Assembly (NCBI RefSeq): GCF_026738875.1
Contig: NZ_JAPQFJ010000001.1
Span: forward strand, 310,001 to 374,000
DNA: 64,000 nucleotides
Origin: Clostridium brassicae
Lineage (GTDB): Bacteria > Bacillota > Clostridia > Clostridiales > Clostridiaceae
Reading direction: 5' to 3'
Every line of letters starts with the position of its first letter. The first letter of the stretch is position 1. The position numbers and the translations under genes were made by a program. The notes under the pieces are model-generated. The model searched no databases. It was not told the DNA's origin and was given only the letters and a program-made list of their open reading frames with translations. Positions 1 through 7,995 of this stretch are shown piece by piece.

Positions 1-735
1 TACAGTACTAAGATTTACATTACCGGAGGCTTCAATTATAGCTCTTTTATTAATTATTTTTACTGCTTTTGTCATTGTTTCTATATCCATATTATCAAGC
101 ATTATTATATCAGCTTCAGCTTCTAATGCTTCATATACTTGATTTATAGTTTCAACTTCTACCTCTATTTTTCTTACAAAAGATACATTATTTTTTACTA
201 GTGAGACAGCATTTTTTATTCCACCAGCAGCACTTATATGATTATCTTTAATGAGTATTCCATCAGATAAGCTAGACCTGTGATTAACTCCACCACCAAT
301 TTTAACTGCGTATTTTTCAAGCATTCTTAAATTAGGTGTTGTTTTTCTTGTATCTAAAAGCTTGGTTTTTGTACCTTTTAATTCATCTACAAAGCTTTTA
401 GTAATAGTTGCTATACCGCTCATTTTTTGAAGCAAATTGAGGGCTAACCGTTCGCCGGTTAGTATATTTCGTGTATTCCCTTTAATTACACCTATAATCT
501 GTGATTTTTCAACTGCACTTCCATCATCTACAAATAAGTCTATATTTACATTACCTAAAATTTGAAAAACTCTTTTAAAAACCTCAATACCTGCAATAAG
601 ACCATTTTCTTTTGCAATCAAATCAACGCAACAAGTGCTGTCTTCACCTATAACAGAATCTGTGGTTATATCTCCGTATAAAGAATCTTCTTTAAGAGCG
701 TTTATTAGTACTTTATCAATAATTAACCAGTTCAT
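1..735 (-). CDS. nadC: Quinolinate phosphoribosyltransferase, 3' end outside window
   Basis: The minus-strand frame from the ATG at 733-735 stays open to the window edge. It reads as nicotinate-nucleotide pyrophosphorylase, which makes nicotinate mononucleotide from quinolinate and PRPP in NAD synthesis. Visible family landmarks are GDITTD near the N terminus, NLLQKMSGIAT, DTRKTTPNLR (PRPP/quinolinate binding), KIGGGVNHR, LIKDNHI and IMLDNM. The start has a GGGGTGAT ribosome site inside nadB, and the first 20 bases overlap the nadB 3' end, so translation is probably coupled. About 245 residues are visible, most of a normal 280-residue enzyme. It is the last gene seen of nadA-nadB-nadC. Confidence 0.95.
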   Translation of the reverse strand, partial: MNWLIIDKVLINALKEDSLYGDITTDSVIGEDSTCCVDLIAKENGLIAGIEVFKRVFQILGNVNIDLFVDDGSAVEKSQIIGVIKGNTRNILTGERLALNLLQKMSGIATITKSFVDELKGTKTKLLDTRKTTPNLRMLEKYAVKIGGGVNHRSSLSDGILIKDNHISAAGGIKNAVSLVKNNVSFVRKIEVEVETINQVYEALEAEADIIMLDNMDIETMTKAVKIINKRAIIEASGNVNLSTV

Positions 736-2026
736 TTTTTATATCACCCCGAATTTTTATTAACTCTTTTAAAACTATTTTTTTATTTAAAAGAGAAAGG
801 TTTGTGGCGTATTGATTATCTATTTGTTTATCTATGCACTTTAAATTTATATTACGAATATTATTATTTATAATATTTGCAGCTCGTTTTGAGAATACTA
901 GAGCTTCTAGTAGAGAGTTACTTGCAAGTCTATTAGCACCATGCACACCAGTACAACTAACTTCACCACAAGCAAATAAATTTTCCATAGAAGTTCGTGA
1001 ATAGCAGTCTACTTTTATTCCACCCATAAAATAATGTTGAACAGGTGTAACTGGTATTTTCTCTTTTGTGATATCTAAATTTCTTGATTTACATTCACTG
1101 TATATTAATGGAAATCTTTTTATAATAAATTCTTTAGGCATATGTGTTATATCTAAATAAACATATTTTGAATTTGTTTTATTTTCTTCTTCCAATATAG
1201 CTTTCGAAACTATATTTCTTGGAAGTAATTCATCAACAAATCTTTTACCATTAATATTTACTAATTTAGCACCTTCTCCTCTTAGAGATTCTGAAATTAA
1301 AAATCTTTTTCCTTCTGCTTTATCTTCATATAATCCTGTAGGATGAAATTGAATGTAATTTAGATCTTTTACATCAATACATTTTCTTAAAGCTATAGCT
1401 ATGCCATTGCCAGTTAGCGTTCTCTGATTAGTGGAATTCTTAAATAGTCCTCCTATACCTCCTGTTGAAAGTATTGTATTTTTAGCATATATATTAACTA
1501 TGCTTTCTTCATTTGTTGCAATTCCACCAAAACATATATTATTTTTATCTATTAAATCTATAAGAGTTGTGTTTTCATATATTCGTATGTTTTTTCTTTT
1601 TATAACTTGTTTTAATAGAGCCTCAGAGACTTTTTTACCTGTTTTATCAGCACAATGAACAATTCTGTTAACACTATGGGCACCTTCTCTTGTATAATCC
1701 AGAAATCCGTTTTTTTTATCAAATTCCACACCTAAATTTATAAGCTCTTGAATGTTACTTAGTGATTCGGATGCAAGAACTTCTACTGCTTTTATATCAT
1801 TTTTATAATTACCAGCTTTTAAGGTGTCTTCAATAAATAAGTCTTTGTCTTTTTCATCTCTGGCTGTAGAAATTCCCCCTTGAGCAAGGTAAGAATTACA
1901 TTCTTCTAATGTTGATTTGGTAATCATCACTATATCTAAATTTTTATATAGATTTAATGCAGTATACATTCCAGCGATTCCAGTGCCGACTATAAGTACA
2001 TCTGAATTAATATTCAATTTAATCAC
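716..2026 (-). CDS. nadB: L-aspartate oxidase
   Basis: A flavoprotein of 436 residues that oxidises aspartate to iminoaspartate, the substrate of NadA. The N terminus carries the FAD dinucleotide motif (VGTGIAGMYTAL, about residues 13-24). Further on are SYLAQGG, the active-site segment around YIQFHPTG, and HGANRLASNSLLEA before the C terminus. It is about 100 residues shorter than the E. coli enzyme because most of the C-terminal helical extension is missing, which is common in clostridia. Its ATG overlaps the nadA stop by four bases and its 3' end overlaps nadC, so the three genes form one translationally coupled operon. Confidence 0.95.
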   Translation of the reverse strand: MIKLNINSDVLIVGTGIAGMYTALNLYKNLDIVMITKSTLEECNSYLAQGGISTARDEKDKDLFIEDTLKAGNYKNDIKAVEVLASESLSNIQELINLGVEFDKKNGFLDYTREGAHSVNRIVHCADKTGKKVSEALLKQVIKRKNIRIYENTTLIDLIDKNNICFGGIATNEESIVNIYAKNTILSTGGIGGLFKNSTNQRTLTGNGIAIALRKCIDVKDLNYIQFHPTGLYEDKAEGKRFLISESLRGEGAKLVNINGKRFVDELLPRNIVSKAILEEENKTNSKYVYLDITHMPKEFIIKRFPLIYSECKSRNLDITKEKIPVTPVQHYFMGGIKVDCYSRTSMENLFACGEVSCTGVHGANRLASNSLLEALVFSKRAANIINNNIRNINLKCIDKQIDNQYATNLSLLNKKIVLKELIKIRGDIKNELVNY

Positions 2027-2925
2027 CTACCAAGAATATGCATATTTTCAAGAGCTCTATATGCTGATTTTCTTATATTTTCGTCAAGAGTTATCTCATT
2101 TTCTAAATTCTCAAGACAGAGATATAGATCTTTTAGAGTTGTAAGTTTCATATTTTTGCATATCATATTTAGAGTATAGAATTCTTTATCAGGATTTTTT
2201 TGTTTAAGTTTATGTAGAATTCCATCTTCAGTTACAATAAGATATTTTTTTAAATTGTTATGCGAAGCAAACTTCAATATATCCCCTGTACTACCTATAA
2301 AATCTGATAAATCTCTTACTTCTTTTTTACATTCTGGATGCGATAACACCTTGATATCTTGTCCGTATTTATTTTTGGCTTCAATAATGTCTTGAGCATT
2401 TATCATATCATGGATAACACAGCATCCGTCCCACAATATTATTTTCTTATCAGGTATTTGTTCTTGTATGTAGCTTCCAAGATTTTTGTCTGGTACAAAT
2501 ATTATTTCACTACTATCTAACTTTTTAACTATATTAATAGCGCTTGAAGATGTACAACACACATCTGAAACTGCTTTAACTTCAGTAGCAGAGTTTATAT
2601 AACAAACTACTTTAGCATTTGGATATTTTATTTTTAATTCTTCAATATCTTTAGCATTAGCCATAGATACCATATAGCATGATGCATTTAAATTAGGAAG
2701 AAAAACTTTTTTATTTGGTGATAGAATTTTAGCACTTTCTGCCATAAATCTAACTCCACAGAATATTATATTTTTCTCAGTGCAATTTCTTCCTATTTCA
2801 CTTAAATAATAAGAATCTCCAACATAATCAGCTATGTCTTGAATATCTCCATTTTGATAATAATGTGCTAGTATAATGGCATCTTTTTTTTGTTTTAATC
2901 TTAATATTTTCTCTTTAAAATTCAT
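2023..2925 (-). CDS. nadA: Quinolinate synthase A
   Basis: Condenses iminoaspartate with dihydroxyacetone phosphate to quinolinate using a [4Fe-4S] cluster. At 300 residues it is the short three-cysteine form. The likely cluster ligands are Cys83 (in NASCYM), Cys168 or Cys169 (WDGCC) and Cys256 (MICKNMK), the same spacing as in the Thermotoga-type enzyme. The substrate motif AHYYQ lies near residue 20, and there are three pseudo-repeat domains. First gene of nadABC. The promoter and an 18-bp palindrome lie directly upstream (2955-3009), so the operon is probably repressed by an NAD-precursor sensor. Confidence 0.96.
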   Translation of the reverse strand: MNFKEKILRLKQKKDAIILAHYYQNGDIQDIADYVGDSYYLSEIGRNCTEKNIIFCGVRFMAESAKILSPNKKVFLPNLNASCYMVSMANAKDIEELKIKYPNAKVVCYINSATEVKAVSDVCCTSSSAINIVKKLDSSEIIFVPDKNLGSYIQEQIPDKKIILWDGCCVIHDMINAQDIIEAKNKYGQDIKVLSHPECKKEVRDLSDFIGSTGDILKFASHNNLKKYLIVTEDGILHKLKQKNPDKEFYTLNMICKNMKLTTLKDLYLCLENLENEITLDENIRKSAYRALENMHILGR

Positions 2926-2954
2926 TAATTAGACCTCTCCTCTAAAGGTGTATA

Positions 2955-3009
2955 CAAGTGTATATACACTTGCTTTAAATAATATACCATAATTTATTAT
3001 TTTTATCAA
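2955..3009 (-). promoter_or_regulatory. nad operon promoter with palindromic operator
   Basis: Read on the minus strand, TTGATA (3004-3009) is followed by exactly 17 bases and TATATT (2981-2986), a good sigma-A promoter. Between the -10 and the nadA ribosome site lies a perfect 18-bp palindrome, CAAGTGTATATACACTTG (2955-2972), covering the expected transcription start. A further GTGTATAC half-copy follows toward nadA. In Firmicutes the nad genes are commonly controlled by NiaR (YrxA), so a NiaR-type repressor is the best guess. The match to its consensus was not checked. Confidence 0.7.
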
Positions 3010-3060
3010 TATGTTAGATTATGTTAGTTACTTAGTATCAAACTTCAAAATATAGTTAAT

Positions 3061-3110
3061 AAAATAAAAACTACCATTAAAATTATAAATTCAAATAATT
3101 TTAATGGTAG
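3061..3110 (-). terminator. Rho-independent terminator of the CarA-like gene
   Basis: A perfect 16-bp inverted repeat (3071-3086 and 3095-3110, 8-base loop) is followed on the minus strand by TTTTTATTTT. It lies about 60 bases after the stop of the 3174-3494 gene and separates it from the nad promoter. Confidence 0.85.
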
Positions 3111-3173
3111 TAATATTTAGGTATAGTTATTTACTTATAGTTTATAAGTAAAATAAATTATAGAAAAAACGCA

Positions 3174-3494
3174 CTAGTTTAAACCTAATGTAACACAAGT
3201 TTTTAAGTCGTAAAGGTGAAAGTCTATAGGTAAAGAATCAGTAACAATTTTTCCTATAACAACGTTAGTATTTTTAATTTTTTGTTTTAAAAATTGGAAA
3301 TCTGTATCCGAGAGTTTTATATAATCTGTTATATTATTTGAATTACTTATAGTTGAGCTTTCATTATGAATTGTTGGACATTGAATGGTAATGCTGTTTT
3401 CATCTTTTAATAGCATTTCTCCAAGTAAATTTTTTTCTTCTCCAATAATCTTACCTTGAAATAAGCTTCCGTCTTGCAATAATAAATAACCCAT
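3174..3494 (-). CDS. Stand-alone CarA N-terminal-like small protein
   Basis: A 106-residue protein with a strong ribosome site (AGGAGGT) and its own terminator, so it is very likely expressed. The first 28 residues (GYLLLQDGSLFQGK, then a GE turn) closely resemble the start of the carbamoyl-phosphate synthase small subunit. The end (VVIGKIVTDSLP, then DFHLYDLKT) resembles the later strand and helix of that N-terminal domain, while the middle is diverged. The glutaminase domain is absent. It may be a small domain with an independent role or a relic that is still translated. Nothing nearby concerns pyrimidine or arginine synthesis. A 6-bp inverted repeat (TTTGTC/GACAAA, 3515-3532) lies just upstream. 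Function unknown. Confidence 0.7.
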   Translation of the reverse strand: MGYLLLQDGSLFQGKIIGEEKNLLGEMLLKDENSITIQCPTIHNESSTISNSNNITDYIKLSDTDFQFLKQKIKNTNVVIGKIVTDSLPIDFHLYDLKTCVTLGLN

Positions 3495-4003
3495 TATTGT
3501 TACCTCCTGTTATTTTTGTCTCACTGGACAAATTTAATAATTGAAAGTAAATATCTATAAGATATTATAATTACTTTCTAAAAAAATTATAGCACATTGT
3601 ATAGAAGTTTCAAGAAAAATTTTAAAGTACTACTCACAATGAAACTTGTATTTCGTATTTGAAACTTTTAATTATACAATTTTCTTATATAAAGAGAATA
3701 TAATAGTTCATAACAAGGGACGATATAATTGTATTTTTATAAAGTTTTACATATCAAGAACTTGAATTTAATTTTTAATAAATAAACTATAACTCTCTTT
3801 AGCCGTAAATGAGTTATAGGTGAGTGTTATTAATAAAAACTTTGTCGTAAATATCATAATTTTTCTTATAATTCTCAAGTATAATCTTAAAAATTATATT
3901 ATAATTAGCAATTAATGTTAGTAAATTCCGTTTATGCTTCATTTTATACGTTTCATGCATTTAGTATTGAAAAGCTGGTTACAGGGCTATATAATTTGGA
4001 TAA
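3495..4003. other. Noncoding interval before the bacteriocin-like cassette
   Basis: No convincing gene. It holds one copy of a 42-bp inverted-repeat element (3642-3683), a small hairpin with 9-bp arms (CTATAACTC, 3787-3795, and its complement 3811-3819), and AT-rich DNA that probably contains the divergent promoters. The last part leads into a structured-looking leader described separately. Confidence 0.5.
3642..3683. repeat. 42-bp inverted-repeat element, copy 1
   Basis: Exactly 42 bases, and alignable by eye with 48813-48854 and 50917-50958. The arms approximate AAAATTGCAT and its complement ATGCAATTTT. This copy has the more diverged left arm but shares a 15-base core (ATTTGAAACTTTTAA) with copy 2. 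Noncoding. Confidence 0.55.
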
Positions 4004-4020
4004 GCTACTGGAAAGGTAGC
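3986..4020 (+). promoter_or_regulatory. Hairpin leader of the bacteriocin-like gene
   Basis: GCTATATAA (3986-3994) is followed by a 17-base hairpin (4004-4020: GCTAC stem, TGGAAAG loop, GTAGC). The same order, with a 17-base hairpin and a GGAAA loop, occurs in front of the unrelated gene at 8061. It lies about 40 bases before the start codon at 4059. No known riboswitch class was recognised. Confidence 0.35.
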
Positions 4021-4058
4021 AACTTAATTGAACTGTTTAAACATAGGGGGGAATTTTT

Positions 4059-4502
4059 ATGAAAAAAATTAAAAAAGTTATTGTAATGTGTACATTGTGT
4101 GGAACTTTAGCTATAGGAATTTCAACAATTTCATTTGCTCACAATAGTGAAGCGCAAAAAGCTTATGGAGGATGGAGTGAATCAAGAGGATATTATTCCA
4201 ATGTTGGAACTAGATCATCTAGAAGTGTTAGGAGTGTTAGAAGTTCTAGTCCTAAGTCTCATACAGGAAAAAGATTAATGAAGTGGATGGATAATTCTGG
4301 AACTGCTGGTTTTGCTTCATATGGAGAAACTATATGGCCAAACACTAAACACTATACAACTGCTCGAATGGAAAATAGTCATGGAGCTGTAAGAACAACA
4401 AGTGGTAGAAAATGGGGGGTAGGTTATACAGAGGCCACTTCACCATATTATGTACCTAGATGGCTTGAAAATATAGAAGCTAGAACATATTGGGGTCATT
4501 AA
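4059..4502 (+). CDS. Secreted basic peptide, lactococcin-972-like bacteriocin candidate
   Basis: A 147-residue precursor with a Sec signal peptide (basic MKKIKK, a hydrophobic run, cleavage probably after ISFA near residue 27). The exported part is small, basic and free of cysteine. It has an Arg-Ser-rich stretch near residues 50-65 and an aromatic C-terminal half (KHYTTARMENSHG, SGRKWGVGYTEA, ARTYWGH). The pattern Lys-His-x-Ser/Thr followed by an Asn-Gly turn and a Gly-x-Trp turn resembles mature lactococcin 972, aligned by eye only. The following genes encode permeases and an ATPase of the kind that accompanies that bacteriocin family. The ribosome site GGGGGG is strong. A 22-bp hairpin follows the stop. 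Another small secreted toxin or adhesin is possible. Confidence 0.6.
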   Translation: MKKIKKVIVMCTLCGTLAIGISTISFAHNSEAQKAYGGWSESRGYYSNVGTRSSRSVRSVRSSSPKSHTGKRLMKWMDNSGTAGFASYGETIWPNTKHYTTARMENSHGAVRTTSGRKWGVGYTEATSPYYVPRWLENIEARTYWGH

Positions 4503-4514
4503 TCAATATTTTAA

Positions 4515-4561
4515 AAATACAAGACTATTTATTAATGATATTAATAAATAGTCTTGTATTT
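4515..4561 (+). terminator. Long hairpin between precursor and transporter genes
   Basis: A perfect 22-bp stem (4515-4536 and 4540-4561) with a 3-base loop begins 12 bases after the precursor stop and ends 16 bases before the transporter start. There is no long T tail. It probably works as a partial terminator or RNA stabiliser, giving more precursor than transporter message. Confidence 0.7.
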
Positions 4562-4577
4562 AGAAATGAGGTTATTT

Positions 4578-5540
4578 ATGTATTATTTAAAGAAAAAGAA
4601 TATTATATTTATTGTTTTTTTTATTTGTCTTAATTTATTTGCTTTTTCTTTTTTAGTATATACAGTTCATCAAAAACAACTTAGTGAATTATCAAATGGA
4701 CTTTATACAAGAAATTATGTTGTATTCAATGATAATGAACCACAAAAATATATTGAGAATTTAAATAACAATAACGAATGCAGAGTATTTATTGAATACA
4801 ATGATGTATTTAGATTTTTTGCTCAAAAAAATGAAAAATGGAAACCTCCTATGCAAAAAGGAAGTTTTTTCTCGGAGAATATAAAAGGAAGAAAAGCTGT
4901 AGTTGGAAAAGAAATGGTAAAACATATAAAGAAATATAATGGTAAAGATTATATTTCTTTTCAAGAAGAAGACTATGAAGTCATAGGAGTTATGGGAGCT
5001 TCTTTTGTAAGTCGAGCAGATTATCTTATTTTATTACAGGGTGAAAAAATTCCTACAACTGGTAGAATGAAAGTGATTGTAGATAGCAACGGTAAATCTA
5101 CAATAAATAAAATGGTAAATGATATTACTAAAGAATATAAAAAAACATCTTATGTTCAAGGTATATCAAAAGGTTTATATAAAACAGCTAATACTACTTT
5201 TTTTTATAGGTTACTTAGCATAGATTCATTTTTATTAATAATTTGCAGTATATTTATATATCTACGCTACTGGTATGAAAAAGAAAAGGTTACGATGTAT
5301 GTTATGTTTTTATTAGGGATTCCTCGGAAAACAATAATAGGTGAAAATATAAAAAAGATTAGTTTAAATGTATTAATTGCTAGTTTTATAGCAAATATCA
5401 TATTTTTATTGAAAGATAATATTTCCTTTCATATCATAAAAGAAATTGTTTTTGTTGACATTTTTTTTCTTATTAGTTCTTGTATATTTGCATTAATATT
5501 TATGATTAAAGCACCTATTGATAATGTATTTGGAAAGTGA
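4578..5540 (+). CDS. MacB/FtsX-like half permease A
   Basis: A membrane protein of 320 residues from the ATG at 4578, chosen because TGAGGT lies 6 bases before it; an upstream in-frame TTG at 4554 falls in the hairpin. Topology: one N-terminal helix (about 10-28), an extracytoplasmic domain of about 170 residues with MacB-like strands (VVGKEMV, YEVIGVMGA), then about three helices in the C-terminal 110 residues. With the next gene it resembles the two halves of the 7-8-helix membrane protein found with lactococcin-972 bacteriocins. It probably forms a heterodimeric exporter or immunity pump with half permease B and the ATPase. Confidence 0.65.
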   Translation: MYYLKKKNIIFIVFFICLNLFAFSFLVYTVHQKQLSELSNGLYTRNYVVFNDNEPQKYIENLNNNNECRVFIEYNDVFRFFAQKNEKWKPPMQKGSFFSENIKGRKAVVGKEMVKHIKKYNGKDYISFQEEDYEVIGVMGASFVSRADYLILLQGEKIPTTGRMKVIVDSNGKSTINKMVNDITKEYKKTSYVQGISKGLYKTANTTFFYRLLSIDSFLLIICSIFIYLRYWYEKEKVTMYVMFLLGIPRKTIIGENIKKISLNVLIASFIANIIFLLKDNISFHIIKEIVFVDIFFLISSCIFALIFMIKAPIDNVFGK

Positions 5541-5551
5541 GGAGTTGTAAG

Positions 5552-6850
5552 ATGAGATTTAAGGAACTTCTTTTATATTTAAAAAAATATAAAGTTATGG
5601 TAGCAATTACTTATTTACAAATAACTATATTTTTAATTCTTTTAGGAGCATTTCTCTCTTTTACTGATGCATTAAATTATGAAGAAGATGGTTTAAAAAA
5701 GGTATATGAAGGAAAGGCAATATATCAACTTATTGACGGTTATTATGATGAAGACGATTTTTCAAATTTTGCTGATCAGTCAGATGCATTAGTAAAGCTA
5801 AAAAATTTTTATAATAGTTTAGATAATGCTGATAACTTTCAATATCTTACAATGATGAATCAGTATGTTGGTATACAAAATAAGAATATACCTGAAACAA
5901 TGATCGAGGGTCATGAAACAGGAAAAAACTTTCCCAAAGTAGAATTAGATGGTAAAAGCTATACGCCAGTTAAATCCCTTCAAATGAATCAACAAGCTTT
6001 TAAGTTTTTTAATTTAGATGTATCTAAGGGAAGAAAATGGGAAGAAGATGATTTTAAGTATAAAAAAGATGCTATACCTGTTTTACTAGGGGATTCTTAT
6101 AAAAATGTATATAAAATAGGAGAAAAATTCACTATAAATTATTATTTTAAAGATATTAATGTAAAAGTAATTGGTTTTTTTAAGGAAAATAGTAAAGTGT
6201 TATATAATGGAGAACCAGAGTTTTACTTAGATAGATATATAGTATTACCATATCAGAATTACAATACTCCAGTATCTAAAAAAGATTGTGAGTTTCAAAA
6301 AATTACTTATTTTGCAATGGTTAATGGATATGTTGTAACAGACAATGATCCTGTTAAAATTCGAAATATGATGGAAGACGTAGAGGTTATATCTCAAATG
6401 AGTTCATTTAGTAAATATTCTTTTGTTGGATTTAATCCACATTTACAAAAATATAATGGATTAATGATGGTTATACAAGAAAACAGTAAATTAATAAGAA
6501 TAATTTTTTTGGTTGCTTTTGGGTTGAATTTGTTTTTGGTAAGTTTAGTATTATTCCTACAGCAAAAACGACGACTTCCTTTTTATGCAATTCACTATAT
6601 GCAAGGAGCTACAAAATTTAATTTGATAATACAACAATGGCTAGAAATAAGCAGCATAATGTTAATGTCATTTTTCACTTATATAGTTATACTAGATGAA
6701 GTATTAATGATAGGCTCCTATAAAATACATTTAATATTGTTTGTATTACTTTTTATAATTAGCATTATTTTATCTTTTATATCCTCATATCAATTAATAC
6801 ATAAACCACTTACAGATTATTTACTAATGGATGAAGAAAGGGTGAGATGA
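5552..6850 (+). CDS. MacB/FtsX-like half permease B
   Basis: A membrane protein of 432 residues from the ATG at 5552, with GAGGAG 7 bases before it. It has the same plan as permease A: one N-terminal helix (about 15-35), a large outer domain (about 40-310) and three C-terminal helices with a cytoplasmic QQKRR patch between the first two. The outer domain contains MacB-core-like strands (VPVLLGDSYKN, VIGFFKEN). It starts 11 bases after permease A and stops 1 base before the ATPase ATG. The larger outer domain may determine which peptide is recognised. Not recognised at the level of a named protein. Confidence 0.65.
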   Translation: MRFKELLLYLKKYKVMVAITYLQITIFLILLGAFLSFTDALNYEEDGLKKVYEGKAIYQLIDGYYDEDDFSNFADQSDALVKLKNFYNSLDNADNFQYLTMMNQYVGIQNKNIPETMIEGHETGKNFPKVELDGKSYTPVKSLQMNQQAFKFFNLDVSKGRKWEEDDFKYKKDAIPVLLGDSYKNVYKIGEKFTINYYFKDINVKVIGFFKENSKVLYNGEPEFYLDRYIVLPYQNYNTPVSKKDCEFQKITYFAMVNGYVVTDNDPVKIRNMMEDVEVISQMSSFSKYSFVGFNPHLQKYNGLMMVIQENSKLIRIIFLVAFGLNLFLVSLVLFLQQKRRLPFYAIHYMQGATKFNLIIQQWLEISSIMLMSFFTYIVILDEVLMIGSYKIHLILFVLLFIISIILSFISSYQLIHKPLTDYLLMDEERVR

Positions 6851-6851
6851 T

Positions 6852-7523
6852 ATGTTGATAGAGCTTTGTAAAATAACTAAAAAAGTTAAGAATGGTAGTA
6901 AGTATAAAAACATTTTAAAAAATTTAGATCTTAAAGTTTATCCAGGAGATTATATTGCTATTAAAGGTAGAAGTGGTTCGGGAAAATCCACTCTTTTAAA
7001 CATTTTAGGGGGACTAATACCCTTTGAAGCAGGTGAAATGTTTTTTAAAGGAAAAAATATAACAAAGACTTCTTTAGATGAAAGGGCAAAATACCGCAGA
7101 GAATATATAGGATTTATAACTCAACAGTTTAATTTGTTAGATGACAGAAATGTATTTGAAAATATTGCACTTCCATTACAATATGCTAAATTTCCTGAGA
7201 AAGAGATAAAGAAGGAAGTAATAAATACTTTGAGTAAATTAGATATGAAAGAGTTTATAGACAAGCCTATTTCAAATTTATCTGGTGGAGAGAAACAACG
7301 TATAGCTATTGCCAGAGCAATTATTAAAAAACCTTCAATCATACTAGCAGATGAGCCAACAGGTTCCTTAGATGAAAAAACAGAAGAAAGTATCTTAAAT
7401 ATTTTTGATAATCTTCAAAAACAAGGAATAACAATTATAATGGTTACACATTCAAATGAATTAGCAAATCGCTGTAGATATATTTATCAATTGGAAGGAG
7501 GCTTTTTAAGAAAAAGTTTTTAA
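6852..7523 (+). CDS. ABC transporter ATPase of the bacteriocin-like cassette
   Basis: A 223-residue nucleotide-binding subunit of the LolD/MacB family. It has Walker A GRSGSGKST (about 38-46), a Q loop in ITQQFNLLDD, signature LSGGEKQRIAIARA, Walker [12 protein letters not shown] and the H-loop VTHS. The QQFNLLDDRNVFENI segment and overall length fit the ATPases associated with lactococcin-972-type clusters. It starts 1 base after half permease B and is probably coupled to it. It would energise export of the 4059 peptide or removal of it from the membrane (self-immunity). The transporter assignment is firm. The substrate is inferred from context. Confidence 0.85.
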   Translation: MLIELCKITKKVKNGSKYKNILKNLDLKVYPGDYIAIKGRSGSGKSTLLNILGGLIPFEAGEMFFKGKNITKTSLDERAKYRREYIGFITQQFNLLDDRNVFENIALPLQYAKFPEKEIKKEVINTLSKLDMKEFIDKPISNLSGGEKQRIAIARAIIKKPSIILADEPTGSLDEKTEESILNIFDNLQKQGITIIMVTHSNELANRCRYIYQLEGGFLRKSF

Positions 7524-7526
7524 TTG

Positions 7527-7561
7527 AGTAAATTTCATATTTCTTAATCATGGAATTTACT
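7527..7561 (+). terminator. Possible terminator after the ATPase
   Basis: 12-base arms (7527-7538 and 7550-7561) pair with one G-U, followed by a weak T stretch. It lies 4 bases after the ATPase stop. Confidence 0.45.
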
Positions 7562-7583
7562 GATATTTTACAATTGCAAAAAG

Positions 7584-7895
7584 GAGATTCACCCCAAAAT
7601 GTTGAATATATTAAGTACCAACAAAACAAATCAACAAAAGGAGTGAATCTCACTTATGTATATTTAACAACAATTTTTATTATCCTTTGATGAAATTATA
7701 AAATATCAACCTAAAACTAAATTAGAATTAATATTAGCTGAACTAGATTTTTCTAATATTGTAAAAGATTTATCCAAACATAACGCTAATTTGAAACAGA
7801 ACATACAGAATGGTATGATGGTATATATAACATATAATTACATATTTATAATAATACATACAAACATTGTATTTATAATATATTTTAGAATTTAA
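7584..7895 (+). pseudogene. Decayed insertion sequence: transposase N-terminal remnant
   Basis: An ATG at 7656 is followed after three codons by TAA (7665-7667). The same frame then reads QQFLLSFDEIIKYQPKT and LELILAELDFSNIVKDL, which looks like the N terminus of a clostridial transposase of the IS5/IS1182 kind. After about 45 codons the similarity stops and low-complexity DNA follows. Upstream, 7584-7595 and 7640-7651 form near-perfect 12-base inverted arms, as in the end structures that shield IS genes from outside transcription. The right end is missing. It is an immobile relic marking an old insertion downstream of the bacteriocin-like cassette. The rest of the interval to 8018 holds no gene. 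Confidence 0.65.
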
Positions 7896-7995
7896 TTTAT
7901 AAGTTAGCTCGCTTAATATCTATAAATAAACAAAAATCTAAGATTAAGTACGAAAATATGTTGTTTTTATTTTGTTAAAATGAATTATTGAGCAA

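Noticed and set aside
1431-1658. Plus-strand ORFs inside nadB, nadA and other minus-strand genes
   Set aside because: Antisense shadows of well-identified genes, without ribosome sites or recognisable products.
3930-4058. c-di-GMP or cobalamin riboswitch in the bacteriocin-like leader
   Set aside because: Isolated words such as GCTGGTTAC resemble riboswitch pieces, but the conserved core order of GEMM or cobalamin aptamers is not present.
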